Source: JBHPCZ01 sp042573625 (GTDB lineage Bacteria; Desulfobacterota; Desulfobacteria; Desulfobacterales; UBA11574). From it: DNA of 42,951 bases. Where the stretch lies: positions 1-42,951 of the forward strand of contig JBHPCZ010000020.1 of assembly GCA_042573625.1 (NCBI GenBank). The letters are read 5' to 3'. Below are positions 16,196 to 24,682 of the stretch, in pieces; position 1 is the first letter of the stretch, and the number at the start of each line of letters is the position of its first letter. The position numbers and the translations under genes are program-made. Under the pieces are notes generated by a model. It was given only the letters and a program-made list of their open reading frames with translations. It was not told the origin of the DNA and searched no databases.

Positions 16196-17017
16196 ATGGA
16201 ACTGATAGAAATAATTACCATTTTCTTTTATCTGTTAAGCGCGGCAGGGTACTTTGCTTACCTTTTTCTTCAAAAAGAGTATCTTCATAGCGCGGGTTCT
16301 TATCTGCTGATCGCCGGATTTCTGTGCCACTCGTCGGCCGTCGGTTATCTGGCTGTCAAATCAGGACACATCCCGGTTAATAATCTTCATGAAACCCTCC
16401 TGATCGCGGGATTGTCTGTTGTCGTCGTTTTTCTTGTTCTGCAGTATAAGTACAACCTGAAGGTTCTCGGTATTTATGCCGCTCCACTCGCAGCCCTTGT
16501 CATGATCATTGCAACCATGCTGCCCAGAGAGCCGGCCCAGGTTAAAAATATTTTTAAAAGCGTCTGGCTCGTGATTCACATTGTGACAATCTTTATTGGC
16601 GATGCGTCATTTGCTCTGGCCTGCGGTGTCGGACTTTTGTACCTTGTCCAGGAACATGCCATAAAAACCAAAAACCCCGGATTTTTCTTTAGACGTCTGC
16701 CGTCATTGGATCTGCTCGACGCCACAGGGTATGGATGTATCGTTGTTGGATTTGCAATGCTTTCACTGGGACTCGTCACCGGTTTCATATATGCCAAATC
16801 CGTCTGGGGTAAATTCTGGAGCTGGGATCCAAAAGAGGTCTGGTCCGGAATCACATGGCTTTTGTATGCTGCCCTGCTACATCAACGCCTTACTGTTGGA
16901 TGGCGCGGCCGTAAGGCGGCAATTATGTCAATCATCGGATTTGCAATTATTCTATTCACCTTCTTTGGTGTCAACTTTCTTTTACAGGGGCATCACGGAC
17001 AATTTACCCGATGGTGA
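16196..17017 (+). CDS. CcsA/HemX-like cytochrome c assembly membrane protein
   Basis: A 273-residue membrane protein with about eight helices, of the CcsA/CcmC/HemX family. The tryptophan-rich motif WGKFWSWDPKEVWSGITW, near residues 203-220, is the heme-handling WWD signature. Conserved histidines lie at HNLHET-type position NNLHETLLIA (about 62-71) and in QGHHGQFTRW at the end. In bacteria with system II cytochrome c maturation the protein exports heme to apocytochromes. In Bacillus the related HemX next to hemA controls glutamyl-tRNA reductase level. Position 65 bases before hemA supports the HemX reading, but motifs do not separate the two. ATG at 16196 is preferred to the TTG three bases earlier because AGGTGTG lies upstream. 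Confidence 0.8.
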   Translation: MELIEIITIFFYLLSAAGYFAYLFLQKEYLHSAGSYLLIAGFLCHSSAVGYLAVKSGHIPVNNLHETLLIAGLSVVVVFLVLQYKYNLKVLGIYAAPLAALVMIIATMLPREPAQVKNIFKSVWLVIHIVTIFIGDASFALACGVGLLYLVQEHAIKTKNPGFFFRRLPSLDLLDATGYGCIVVGFAMLSLGLVTGFIYAKSVWGKFWSWDPKEVWSGITWLLYAALLHQRLTVGWRGRKAAIMSIIGFAIILFTFFGVNFLLQGHHGQFTRW

Positions 17018-17081
17018 TAATGCAGGTTTTAGGTTTTACGTCTTTATGTTATTTTTCACTGTATCGTAACCGAATCGCTTT

Positions 17082-18350
17082 ATGTTTGATATTATACTAC
17101 AAGGATTAAATCACAAAACAGCGCCGGTGGGGCTCAGGGAATGCATTGCCTTTTCTGAGGATGAAACAGCCGCTTCACTTGAAGCCCTGATAAATATCGC
17201 ATCCATCGAGGAGGTGATCCTTTTTTCCACATGTAACCGTGTGGAAGTTCTTTTGACGACGTCAAACAAAACCGATGCCGTGGAAGCCGTAAAAAAATAC
17301 ATCGCCGATTTTAAAAATGTCCCTGTTCATCAATTTGAAGATGCTTTTTACACACACGACGGTGATGCGGCGGTACGCCATGTTTTCAGGGTTGCAGCCA
17401 GTCTGGATTCAATGATGGTAGGAGAACCTCAGATTCTGGGCCAGATCAAGGCGGCGTATCGTACCGCCGTCCAGAAGAAGACCTCCGGTGTTATTCTAAA
17501 CAGACTGTTCCATCGAACCTTCTTCGTGGCAAAACGGGTTCGAAGCGAAACGGGAATCGGAGATCATGCCGTATCCATCAGCTATGCGGCCATTGAACTC
17601 GGCCGGAAAATATTCGGTTCACTTGAAGGAAAAACCGTGCTCCTCATCGGAGCAGGTGAAATGGCCGAATTGGCAGTTGAACACCTGATTCGAAACCGGA
17701 CCGGAGATATTATTGTCGCAAACCGGACATTCGAAACCGGTGTTGAACTTGCCAAAAAATACAACGGAAGCGCCATCCGGTTTGAGGAAATCGAAGAGGC
17801 TTTAAAGCGTATCGACATTGTTATCAGTTCAACCGGTTCGCCCCATTTTGTCATCACCCGCGATACGGTAAAAGGGATCCTTCGCAGCAGGAAAAATCGG
17901 GCACTCTTTTTGATCGATATTGCAGTTCCCCGTGATATTGATCCGGAAATAAACCGCCTGACCAACACATATGTTTACGACATCGATGACTTAAAAGGGG
18001 TCATTGAAGAAAACATTGAAGATCGAAACAGGGAAGCAGTCAAAGGGGAAAGAATTGTTGACGAGGCCGTCATCCATTTTCGGCAGTGGTATGAAAACCT
18101 GGACGTGATACCGACGGTTATCGCGTTAAGAAAAAAAATGGAGGGCATTGCGGAAGCCGAAGCCCAAAAAACATTACAATCATTACGTCACCTGTCTGAA
18201 AAAGACCGTGAGGCTTTTTACAGGATGATCAATGCCATGATTAACAAAATCATGCATGACCCCACGATGTTGTTAAAGAGTGATGCGTTTCACGGAAGCA
18301 AGTCGACTTACCTGGACATAACCCGAAGGCTTTTTAAGCTGGACGAATAG
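17082..18350 (+). CDS. hemA: glutamyl-tRNA reductase
   Basis: A 422-residue enzyme that reduces glutamyl-tRNA(Glu) to glutamate-1-semialdehyde with NADPH, the first step of C5-pathway tetrapyrrole synthesis. The N-terminus LQGLNHKTAPVGLRE and the catalytic cysteine in STCNRVEVL (about 48-56) are present, as is VGEPQILGQIKAAY. The NADPH domain has VLLIGAGEMAELAVEHL (about 186-202), and a C-terminal dimerisation domain follows. Length is normal. It is preceded by the CcsA/HemX-like gene and followed by a large palindrome, then fabD. Confidence 0.95.
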   Translation: MFDIILQGLNHKTAPVGLRECIAFSEDETAASLEALINIASIEEVILFSTCNRVEVLLTTSNKTDAVEAVKKYIADFKNVPVHQFEDAFYTHDGDAAVRHVFRVAASLDSMMVGEPQILGQIKAAYRTAVQKKTSGVILNRLFHRTFFVAKRVRSETGIGDHAVSISYAAIELGRKIFGSLEGKTVLLIGAGEMAELAVEHLIRNRTGDIIVANRTFETGVELAKKYNGSAIRFEEIEEALKRIDIVISSTGSPHFVITRDTVKGILRSRKNRALFLIDIAVPRDIDPEINRLTNTYVYDIDDLKGVIEENIEDRNREAVKGERIVDEAVIHFRQWYENLDVIPTVIALRKKMEGIAEAEAQKTLQSLRHLSEKDREAFYRMINAMINKIMHDPTMLLKSDAFHGSKSTYLDITRRLFKLDE

Positions 18351-18389
18351 CCCGGATATTTAATGAAAATTTTTCATGAAATATCCGGG
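18351..18389. repeat. 39-base near-perfect palindrome between hemA and fabD
   Basis: CCCGGATATTT at 18351-18361 and AAATATCCGGG at 18379-18389 are perfect inverses, and the centre (ATGAAAA/TTTTCAT) continues the symmetry: 18 of 19 base pairs match around position 18370. It begins just after the hemA stop. It has no T tract, so it is not a classical terminator; as an RNA it would fold into one long hairpin, and as DNA it could bind a dimeric protein. Confidence 0.85.
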
Positions 18390-18438
18390 ATAGAACCATA
18401 AAGTGATGTTATAACAACACAAGCGGAAGGAGGGCCTT

Positions 18439-19377
18439 TTGAAGAAAACGGCATTTCTTTTTCCCGGCCAAGGCTCACACGCTGTCGGTATGGGACTTGA
18501 ATTTTATCAGGAATACGATTTTGTCAGAGAACTTTTTGACATGGTAGAGGAAATTACCCGGATAAACATATCAAAACTCTGCTTCAAGGGCCCTTTTGAA
18601 GAACTTACCTTGACGGTTAACCTTCAACCCGCGGTAACTGCTGTGAACTTGGCCTGCCTTGCCGCGATTGAAAAAGAAGGAATAAGACCGGATGTTTCAG
18701 CCGGCCACAGCCTGGGAGAATACAGTGCGCTTTGTGCCTCAAGCGTTGTTTCAAAAGAAGATGCCTTGAGACTTGTTTTCACCAGAGGAACCCTGATGCA
18801 CCGTGAATCGGTCCGGCACAAGGGCGTAATGCACGCGATCGTCGGACTTTCCATGGATGCTGTACAGGAGCTTGTTGCCGGTGTTCAAAATCAAGGCGTT
18901 GTGTCTGTAGCAAATCATAACACCGAACAACAGATCGTGATCACGGGCGCTCCAGACCCGGTTAACATGGCGTCATCTCTCGCAACTTCACAAGGAGCAA
19001 AATCGATACCTTTAAAAGTCAGCGGGGCATGGCACAGTGAGTTAATGAAAGACGCTCAAACCGAGTTTAAAGAGTATCTTGATGCGGTTTCGTTCAGCAC
19101 GCCGGAAAGTTCGATAATCCTGAATGTCACTGCCGACGATTCAACGGATGCGGATGAGATTAAAATAATCATGGGCCGGCAGCTCTGCAGTCCGGTAAAG
19201 TGGTTTGACTCAATGTGCAAGCTGAAAGCGGAAAATGTGGATAACTTTGTCGAAGTCGGCAACGGTAAAGTCCTAACCGGACTGTTAAAAAAGATTTTAC
19301 CAAAGGATTACCCATGCAACATCTATAACGTAAACAGCATGAAGCAACTTGAAAAATTCCACAGGGAAACGACCTGA
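18439..19377 (+). CDS. fabD: malonyl-CoA:ACP transacylase
   Basis: A 312-residue enzyme that loads malonate from malonyl-CoA onto acyl carrier protein for fatty acid synthesis. It begins AFLFPGQGSHAVGMG (5-19). The nucleophile is Ser91 in AGHSLGEYSAL, the partner His is about 199 in SGAWHSELM, and the oxyanion glutamine is in FPGQGS (Gln11). The start is TTG at 18439, with GGAAGGAGGG 4-5 bases upstream, a strong ribosome site that outweighs the weak start codon. No acpP or other fab genes are adjacent, which is unusual for fabD. Confidence 0.93.
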   Translation: MKKTAFLFPGQGSHAVGMGLEFYQEYDFVRELFDMVEEITRINISKLCFKGPFEELTLTVNLQPAVTAVNLACLAAIEKEGIRPDVSAGHSLGEYSALCASSVVSKEDALRLVFTRGTLMHRESVRHKGVMHAIVGLSMDAVQELVAGVQNQGVVSVANHNTEQQIVITGAPDPVNMASSLATSQGAKSIPLKVSGAWHSELMKDAQTEFKEYLDAVSFSTPESSIILNVTADDSTDADEIKIIMGRQLCSPVKWFDSMCKLKAENVDNFVEVGNGKVLTGLLKKILPKDYPCNIYNVNSMKQLEKFHRETT

Positions 19378-19422
19378 TTTTTATGATGGCCTGAAAAATT
19401 TTCCCCCGCGAAAACGTTAGCT

Positions 19423-19446
19423 CCGGTTGACTATGATGGTAACCGG
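19423..19446. other. small inverted repeat upstream of the dksA-like gene
   Basis: CCGGTT (19423-19428) and AACCGG (19441-19446) are inverted copies 12 bases apart, in the 200-base gap between fabD and the DksA-like gene. It could be an operator or chance. Confidence 0.25.
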
Positions 19447-19577
19447 TGGCCAGAAATGCAAGAACAATTGAAATGTTGAAAAAAATGCCTATTTTCTGCT
19501 TTACATCGAATTTTTATTGATGTAATATGCCCGTTTCTGAATGAAATATGATGTTATGAATGGAAAAAGGCTGAATC

Positions 19578-19940
19578 ATGAAAAAGAAGGATATCGAATA
19601 TTTTAAAGAATTTTTGACCGACCGGCTTGAAGAGCTTTTGAGCCACGCTGACGATACAGTCTCGGGGATGACAGCTCCGAAAGAAAATTTTCCTGATCCC
19701 ACAGATCGCGCTTCCCTTGAATCGGATCGGAATTTTATGCTTCGCATCAGGGACAGGGAGAGCAAACTGATCAAGAAGATTAAAAAAGCGTTGTATCGTA
19801 TCGAAAACGATACGTTCGGAATCTGCGAAGCGTGTGGTGAAGATATATCCGTAAAACGGCTCAAAGCCAGGCCTGTTACAACGCAATGCATTGATTGCAA
19901 AACCAAAGAAGAGGCTTTTGAGAAAGCCCTCGGAATATGA
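19578..19940 (+). CDS. dksA: DksA/TraR C4-type zinc finger protein
   Basis: A 120-residue RNA polymerase secondary-channel protein that modulates initiation with ppGpp. It has the coiled-coil tip motif DPTDRAS (40-46), matching the DPxDxAS-type tip of DksA, whose acidic residues act near the polymerase active site. A four-cysteine zinc site (Cys83, Cys86, Cys104, Cys107, in CEACGEDISVKRL and TTQCIDC) and a short C-terminal helix follow. Length is slightly below that of E. coli DksA (151). Genomes of this group usually have several paralogues, so this one may not be the main DksA. It is followed 7 bases later by a PHP gene. Confidence 0.9.
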   Translation: MKKKDIEYFKEFLTDRLEELLSHADDTVSGMTAPKENFPDPTDRASLESDRNFMLRIRDRESKLIKKIKKALYRIENDTFGICEACGEDISVKRLKARPVTTQCIDCKTKEEAFEKALGI

Positions 19941-19947
19941 ACAGCAT

Positions 19948-20808
19948 GTGAAAATCGACCTCCACATTCACTCAACCGCTTCGGATGGATCACTTTCCCC
20001 ACTAGAAATCCTCAACGCGGCCCGGGATCTCAACCTTGGAGCCATCGCCATTACAGATCACGATACCATTGATGGCTCGAAAGATGCAATTGCTGCCGGT
20101 ATACCCTCTTCACTGAAATTTTTAACCGGTGTTGAAATTAGCGCGACACCTCCCCCTTCTTTTTCCCTTTCCGGCAGCATGCACATTCTGGGTTATGCCT
20201 TCCGGCTTGATGATTCCGACCTGATTCATACGCTTGATTTTCTCAAATCGTCCAGAAAAAACCGCAACCCACAAATTATAGATCGTCTGAATGGTCTTGG
20301 TATCCGCGTTTCGTTAAATGAGGTTTTAAATGAAACCGGAGAAAATGGTCAGGTAGGAAGACCCCACATTGCAAAAGTAATGGTCAAGAACGGTTTTGTT
20401 AAATCAATCAATGAGGCCTTTGACCGGTTTCTGGGAACCGGGAAACCGGCATATGTGGATAAACACCGGATCGACAGCAACCGGGCCATTGAAATTATAC
20501 ATGGCGCCGGAGGCCTCCCTGTTCTGGCTCATCCGGTGCTTCTTCAATTAGAAAAAGATACCGCCCTGGAGAAGCTGATCCTCACGCTTAAAGAAATGGG
20601 TTTAAAAGGGATGGAAGTCTATTATCCGGAGCATACGCCGGAGCAGATCGCTTATTACGCAAAGCTTGCTGATCGACACGACCTTTTAATGACCGGTGGT
20701 ACAGACTTCCATGGTTCATTAAACCCTGATATAAAAATGGGAACCGGAAGGGGCAATCTACACATACCGTACGAACTTTATGAAAAGTTGATTCGTGCCT
20801 GCCCGTAA
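19948..20808 (+). CDS. PHP-domain phosphoesterase (RnaAM/YciV-like)
   Basis: A 286-residue PHP hydrolase, probably a 3',5'-nucleotide bisphosphate phosphatase or 5'-3' exonuclease like YciV/RnaAM, which also clears pAp. Metal-binding motifs are DLHIHSTASDG (4-14), ITDHDT (about 36-41), GVEI (about 64-67), the histidine in VGRPHIAKVM, LAHPVLL and a C-terminal GGTDFHG. The GTG at 19948 is chosen because the protein then starts VKIDLHIHS as in relatives; an upstream in-frame start at 19891 lies inside the dksA-like gene. The ribosome site is weak, so translation may be coupled to the gene before it. Confidence 0.82.
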   Translation: MKIDLHIHSTASDGSLSPLEILNAARDLNLGAIAITDHDTIDGSKDAIAAGIPSSLKFLTGVEISATPPPSFSLSGSMHILGYAFRLDDSDLIHTLDFLKSSRKNRNPQIIDRLNGLGIRVSLNEVLNETGENGQVGRPHIAKVMVKNGFVKSINEAFDRFLGTGKPAYVDKHRIDSNRAIEIIHGAGGLPVLAHPVLLQLEKDTALEKLILTLKEMGLKGMEVYYPEHTPEQIAYYAKLADRHDLLMTGGTDFHGSLNPDIKMGTGRGNLHIPYELYEKLIRACP

Positions 20809-21233
20809 AAGGATTGAGACCTTTGAAGAAGGTTCAATTATGCCTGCCCAGTTAAATCTTAAATATTTAACCGGGGTTCAAGGCCAATTCCGTTGTCCAG
20901 CGGAATTGGATTCACCGAAGGCGAACCCGTAAGGGCGAGGGGCATGGATGCCCCGAGTCAACCCGAAAATTTTAACCAGAGGAATACATTGAGTATTTCG
21001 AAGAGTAACCCGCCAAAGTTCGGTGCCGGGTTAAAATTTGAGCCTGACCCCAGTGAAATAGGCCCGCCCGGTAGAATCCTCCGAAGGAGGTCCGCAAGGC
21101 GGAATTCCATTGGGCAAGCATTGCACGGGGCAGGCACCGGGATCGGACAAAAGGGGACGTTTTTCAAAGGCCTCAGGCTCTAATTCCTGATCACAGTCGT
21201 ATACGAATTCGCCGCGACAAGAAAGGAAGCCGG
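20809..21233. repeat. structured non-coding segment with multiple hairpins (REP-like)
   Basis: No gene is supported in these 425 bases, but hairpins are dense. They are CCAATTCCG/CGGAATTGG (20884-20892 with 20901-20909), GGGGCAT/ATGCCCC (20939-20945 with 20948-20954), AAATTTTAACC/GGTTAAAATTT (20967-20977 with 21029-21039), CCTCC/GGAGG (21078-21082 with 21086-21090) and TCCGC/GCGGA (21091-21095 with 21099-21103). The base composition is more GC-rich than the neighbouring spacers. It looks like a cluster of REP-type repeats or a mobile-element remnant rather than a leader for rnc; a structured RNA is the other option. A 96-codon open frame across it has no known features. Confidence 0.55.
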
Positions 21234-21935
21234 ATGGCATCATCTGATATTTCTGATTTAAAGCAAAAACTTCTATACTGTTTTAAGGATGAAAACCTCC
21301 TTGAAGAGTCTTTGAGGCACAGTTCTTTTGTAAATGAGCACCCCGATCCGGACATCCGGGACAATGAGCGCCTCGAATTTTTAGGGGATGCGGTTATCAA
21401 TCTGTCCATAGGACACCTTATCATGCAGCGTTTCCCGGATCTGAAGGAGGGCGACCTGTCCAAGATGCGGGCCAATCTGGTAAATGAATCTCAACTCGCA
21501 GCCATTGCTCGCAAAATCGACTTGGGCAAATACATACAGCTCGGCAAGGGAGAGGTTCAGACCAACGGCCGGGAAAAGAATTCAATTCTCGCAGACACCT
21601 TTGAAGCCGTTATTGCCGCTGTCTATCTGGATGGTGGTTTCAATGCTGTATTCAAAATCATTGGAGATCATTTCTCGCCCCTGCTGGCTTCCATCGCAAC
21701 TTCGGACGCGCACACCGATTACAAAAGTCAGGTTCAGGAGCTCGCCCAGGTCATACACAAAGAGATGCCGATTTACACCGTTGTTCACGAAATCGGCCCG
21801 GATCACGACAAGACCTTCAGGGTAGAGCTGAAAATTCGTGAGCTGCGCACGGAAGGCGTGGGAAAGAGCAAAAAAATGGCTGAACAGGATGCTGCGAGAC
21901 AATGCCTTGAAATGTTGAAATCTGATGCCCCATGA
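21234..21935 (+). CDS. rnc: ribonuclease III
   Basis: A 233-residue endonuclease that cuts double-stranded RNA in rRNA and mRNA processing. The catalytic signature NERLEFLGDAVINL lies at about 43-56, and further metal ligands are in LADTFEAVIAAVYLDGG (about 118-134). The C-terminal double-stranded RNA-binding domain begins near DYKSQVQELAQ (about 162) and includes GVGKSKKMAEQDAA. Length and order are standard. It is followed after 347 bases by an Elp3-like radical SAM gene, a pairing also known in Clostridia. Confidence 0.95.
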   Translation: MASSDISDLKQKLLYCFKDENLLEESLRHSSFVNEHPDPDIRDNERLEFLGDAVINLSIGHLIMQRFPDLKEGDLSKMRANLVNESQLAAIARKIDLGKYIQLGKGEVQTNGREKNSILADTFEAVIAAVYLDGGFNAVFKIIGDHFSPLLASIATSDAHTDYKSQVQELAQVIHKEMPIYTVVHEIGPDHDKTFRVELKIRELRTEGVGKSKKMAEQDAARQCLEMLKSDAP

Positions 21936-22282
21936 CTTCCAGAACCTTGATATTGCTTGAAAAAGAAAATTGATAGAAATAATAACTCAAGTTTTACACC
22001 CTAATTTTTAGAAGAACCCGCAGCACAAAAAGGTTGGATGATATTTTTTTAAAACCAAAATATAAATAAAGCATTTTGGCTTTAGCCACGGCGCCTAGAT
22101 ATAAAAAATCGCTTTATAATAATTAACAAGCACCGCAACTTCGATGAACGCGGTCTATGCGCCTGTTTTTAGAAGATGGTTAATCCTTGTTTTTTGCACC
22201 GCTATCGAAAATATTTAGCCTTTAAAAAAACACCATCCACCCGAATAAAAATTCGTATTGCTAAGGTGAAGGGGTTCGAAAC
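21936..22282. other. AT-rich intergenic region after rnc
   Basis: No gene is supported. The only structure noticed is a short hairpin TGGCT/AGCCA (about 22076-22087). AAGGTGAAGGGG immediately upstream of 22283 is the probable ribosome site of the radical SAM gene. Confidence 0.4.
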
Positions 22283-23389
22283 TTGAGTAATAAGCTAAAA
22301 AATCCGGAGCGTCCAGCATCCGGCACCCAGCACCCAGTGCCCGGCACCCCGTATCCAGCAACCCGAACCCGCCCTTTAATTGTTCCTGTTTTCCTGCCCC
22401 ACGCAGGGTGCCCGCATCGTTGCGCCTTCTGCAATCAGGCAGCCGTCACCCAGGTAAGTCAATTGGCTCTTTCTCCTGAAAAGCTTCAGTCAAAAATTGT
22501 TGAATTTCTGAATTTCAACAGAAAAGCGCGGCATCCGGTTCAAATCGCTTTCTTCGGTGGAAATTTTCTCGGCTTAAAAGAAAACGATATCATACCTCTG
22601 CTGGGCGAAGCCGAAAAATTCGTAACCGCTGGAAAAGTAGACAGCATCCGGATTTCCACGAGACCGGACACCATTCACGAAGAAAGGCTTAACATCCTGA
22701 AAAAATATACGGTTTCAACCATTGAACTGGGAGTCCAGTCCATGGATAATCGGGTGCTGGCCACGGCAAAACGCGGCCACACGGCATCGGACACTGAAAG
22801 GGCGGTGACGCTGCTAAAGGAGAGAAACTACGAGGTCGGCCTGCAGATGATGGTCGGGCTGCCCGGTGACAACGAAACAAAATCCACGACAACCGGCCGA
22901 AGGATCGCAGATCTTCGGCCGGATTTTGTCAGGATCTATCCCACGGTCGTCCTTTCTGACAGCCTTCTTGCCCAATGGTACGCAGAAGGTAAATATACAC
23001 CGTTGACCCTTGAAGCATGTGTTACCCTGGTAAAAAAACTCTACCTTTTGTTTAAAGGTGAACAGATACCGGTCATCCGAATGGGGCTTCAGGCATCTGA
23101 AGAACTTGAAAAAGGCGCAACAGTTCTGGCCGGCCCCTATCACCCCGCCTTCGGACACATGGTCCATTCGGAAATTTTCCTGGATATGGCGATATCTATC
23201 CTGGAATCTGAAAAGCCTCTGAATGGCGGAATCTTGATAAAAGTTCATCCACTGAGCATCTCAAAGATGAGGGGTTTGAAAAACAAAAACATCGAAACCC
23301 TGAAACACCGATTCCAAATCCAATCTCTTGAAGTTGTCCCGGACCCTTCCCTTGCGGAAGACAGGTTGATCATCTCGTCAGCAGCATGA
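22283..23389 (+). CDS. Elp3-like radical SAM protein
   Basis: A 368-residue radical SAM enzyme. The cluster motif CPHRCAFC (Cys43, Cys47, Cys50) has CxxxCxxC spacing. FFGGNFLGL, RISTRPDTI, TIELGVQSMD and GLQMMVGLPGD follow the order seen in the Elp3-related radical SAM family, which lacks the acetyltransferase half. The substrate is unknown. The start is TTG at 22283 with AAGGTGAAGGGG upstream. Residues about 8-30 (PERPASGTQHPVPGTPYPAT) are encoded by a degenerate 9-base repeat rich in CCAGCACCC-like words and have no place in the fold, so the N-terminus has probably been extended by repeat insertion. No alternative start with a ribosome site lies between the repeat and the conserved part. 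Confidence 0.8.
   Translation: MSNKLKNPERPASGTQHPVPGTPYPATRTRPLIVPVFLPHAGCPHRCAFCNQAAVTQVSQLALSPEKLQSKIVEFLNFNRKARHPVQIAFFGGNFLGLKENDIIPLLGEAEKFVTAGKVDSIRISTRPDTIHEERLNILKKYTVSTIELGVQSMDNRVLATAKRGHTASDTERAVTLLKERNYEVGLQMMVGLPGDNETKSTTTGRRIADLRPDFVRIYPTVVLSDSLLAQWYAEGKYTPLTLEACVTLVKKLYLLFKGEQIPVIRMGLQASEELEKGATVLAGPYHPAFGHMVHSEIFLDMAISILESEKPLNGGILIKVHPLSISKMRGLKNKNIETLKHRFQIQSLEVVPDPSLAEDRLIISSAA
22306..22366. repeat. degenerate CCAGCACCC-type tandem repeat inside a gene
   Basis: About six imperfect 9-10 base units (CCAGCATCC, GGCACCCAG, CACCCAGTG, CCCGGCACC and so on) fill the 5' part of the radical SAM gene in frame. Similar words occur at 6260-6327. Confidence 0.6.
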
Positions 23390-23431
23390 TCCTGCCGCCT
23401 CTTCTGGAAACAGGCGCCATGTTACATCTAC

Positions 23432-23580
23432 TGAATATCCAATATCCAGCAAAGAATGTCGAATGATGAAGTGTTCTCTTTTCTGCTTGTGCAATATGAC
23501 AGCACCAAATTCAAAGGAAACTCCAATCTGAAGATAAACGGGCTGTTTTCCTTCTATATTCGATATTGGATATCCGATAT
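23432..23580. repeat. MITE-like palindromic element
   Basis: A 12-bp perfect inverted pair (ATATCCAATATC at 23435-23446 and GATATTGGATAT at 23562-23573) bounds about 140 bases with no plausible gene. The ends contain the words AATATCCAATATCC and GAATGTCGAATGATGAAG, of a style common in dispersed repeats of this bacterial group (from memory). It lies between the radical SAM and QueG-like genes; no target duplication is obvious. A further hairpin, CGGGATT/AATCCCG, lies at about 23693-23711. Confidence 0.6.
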
Positions 23581-23812
23581 TTATTATTAAACACATCTGT
23601 TGAATTATACCTCACTTATCCGGTCACATCGGATCAATAGAAACTCTCCGGGCCTCCGCCAGAGGCAGACGGTTTAAGGCACAACTAAAAACACGGGATT
23701 CAACAAATCCCGGTTATTAATTGATCTTATTCTACCCATCCTGTATATCTTGTCAGACAATTCTTTTATCGTAACAGATTCCCATTTTATATTGAATGAA
23801 AGGCAAAAGATA

Positions 23813-24682
23813 ATGGCGTTAACAGAATCCAAAAAGAAATTGTCCGACTGGCTGGAAAGTGAAATCAAACACTTTTGCCGCAACGCTGATGAAAATTCCA
23901 TGGATCGGAAAAGCGGCGAAAGGCTTTGGGATGAACCAATGGTCGGGTATGCCGGCGGTGATGATCCGATTTTTGATCAACTTAAAAAAGACATCGGATC
24001 TTTTTACTGGACCCCGTTGGAAATATTCAAAAAAACCTTTCCAAAGGTCAGCGTTTCTCCAGAAGATATTACGGTGACCAGCTGGATTCTGCCCCAAACC
24101 GAAGCAACCAAAGCCGACCATCGAGAAGAGACCGATTACCCATCCGAAAGGTGGGCCATATCGAGACTGTTCGGTGAAAAATTTAACGAACTGCTTCGCG
24201 GGCACGTGGTTCAAATATTACAAAAATCAGGATTTGAAGCGGTTGCTCCGGCCCTTTCCCCACACTGGACCAGAAATACATCCAAAAAGTACGGTTTTGC
24301 TTCGACCTGGTCGGAGCGGCATACCGCATATGCAGCAGGTTTGGGAACATTCGGCCTATGTGATGGTCTGATCACACCCCTTGGCAAAGCAATCCGCTGT
24401 GGATCGGTGGTGGCCAACATCTCCATTCAGCCATCAGGAAGGCCATATTCTGATCATCATGCCTATTGCCTGTTCTATTCAGAGGGCACATGCAAAGAGT
24501 GTATCCAGCGCTGCCCCGCAGGCGCTTTGTCGGAAACAGGCCATGACAAAGCAAAGTGCCATAAATACCTCCGGCAGGTGACGGCGCCATATACCAAGAA
24601 GCACTACGGACTGGAGGTCAATAATTGCGGACTCTGCCAGACCCGGGTGCCCTGTGAGTCTCAAATACCTGTTATCGAATAA
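23813..24682 (+). CDS. QueG-like 4Fe-4S protein (epoxyqueuosine reductase-related)
   Basis: A protein of about 289 residues related to epoxyqueuosine reductase and reductive dehalogenases. The central region has ERHTAYAAGLGTFGL and TPLGKAIRCGSVV, as in the cobalamin-binding part of QueG. A ferredoxin-type cluster site CKECIQRCPAGAL follows, and a second, CGLCQTRVPCE, lies near the C-terminus. There is no twin-arginine signal, so it is cytoplasmic, unlike respiratory dehalogenases. It differs from canonical QueG in its N-terminal 100 residues, so queuosine synthesis is not certain. ATG at 23813 is preferred over a TTG at 23750, which adds residues without homology. The following VOC gene begins at the base after its stop codon. 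Confidence 0.72.
   Translation: MALTESKKKLSDWLESEIKHFCRNADENSMDRKSGERLWDEPMVGYAGGDDPIFDQLKKDIGSFYWTPLEIFKKTFPKVSVSPEDITVTSWILPQTEATKADHREETDYPSERWAISRLFGEKFNELLRGHVVQILQKSGFEAVAPALSPHWTRNTSKKYGFASTWSERHTAYAAGLGTFGLCDGLITPLGKAIRCGSVVANISIQPSGRPYSDHHAYCLFYSEGTCKECIQRCPAGALSETGHDKAKCHKYLRQVTAPYTKKHYGLEVNNCGLCQTRVPCESQIPVIE

Noticed and set aside
20893..21183. 96-codon open frame in the hairpin-dense block before rnc
   Set aside because: Its composition follows the inverted repeats and it shows no domain and no ribosome site.
23378..23596. 72-residue minus-strand open frame
   Set aside because: It is encoded by the MITE-like repeat, and such elements often give spurious frames of this kind.
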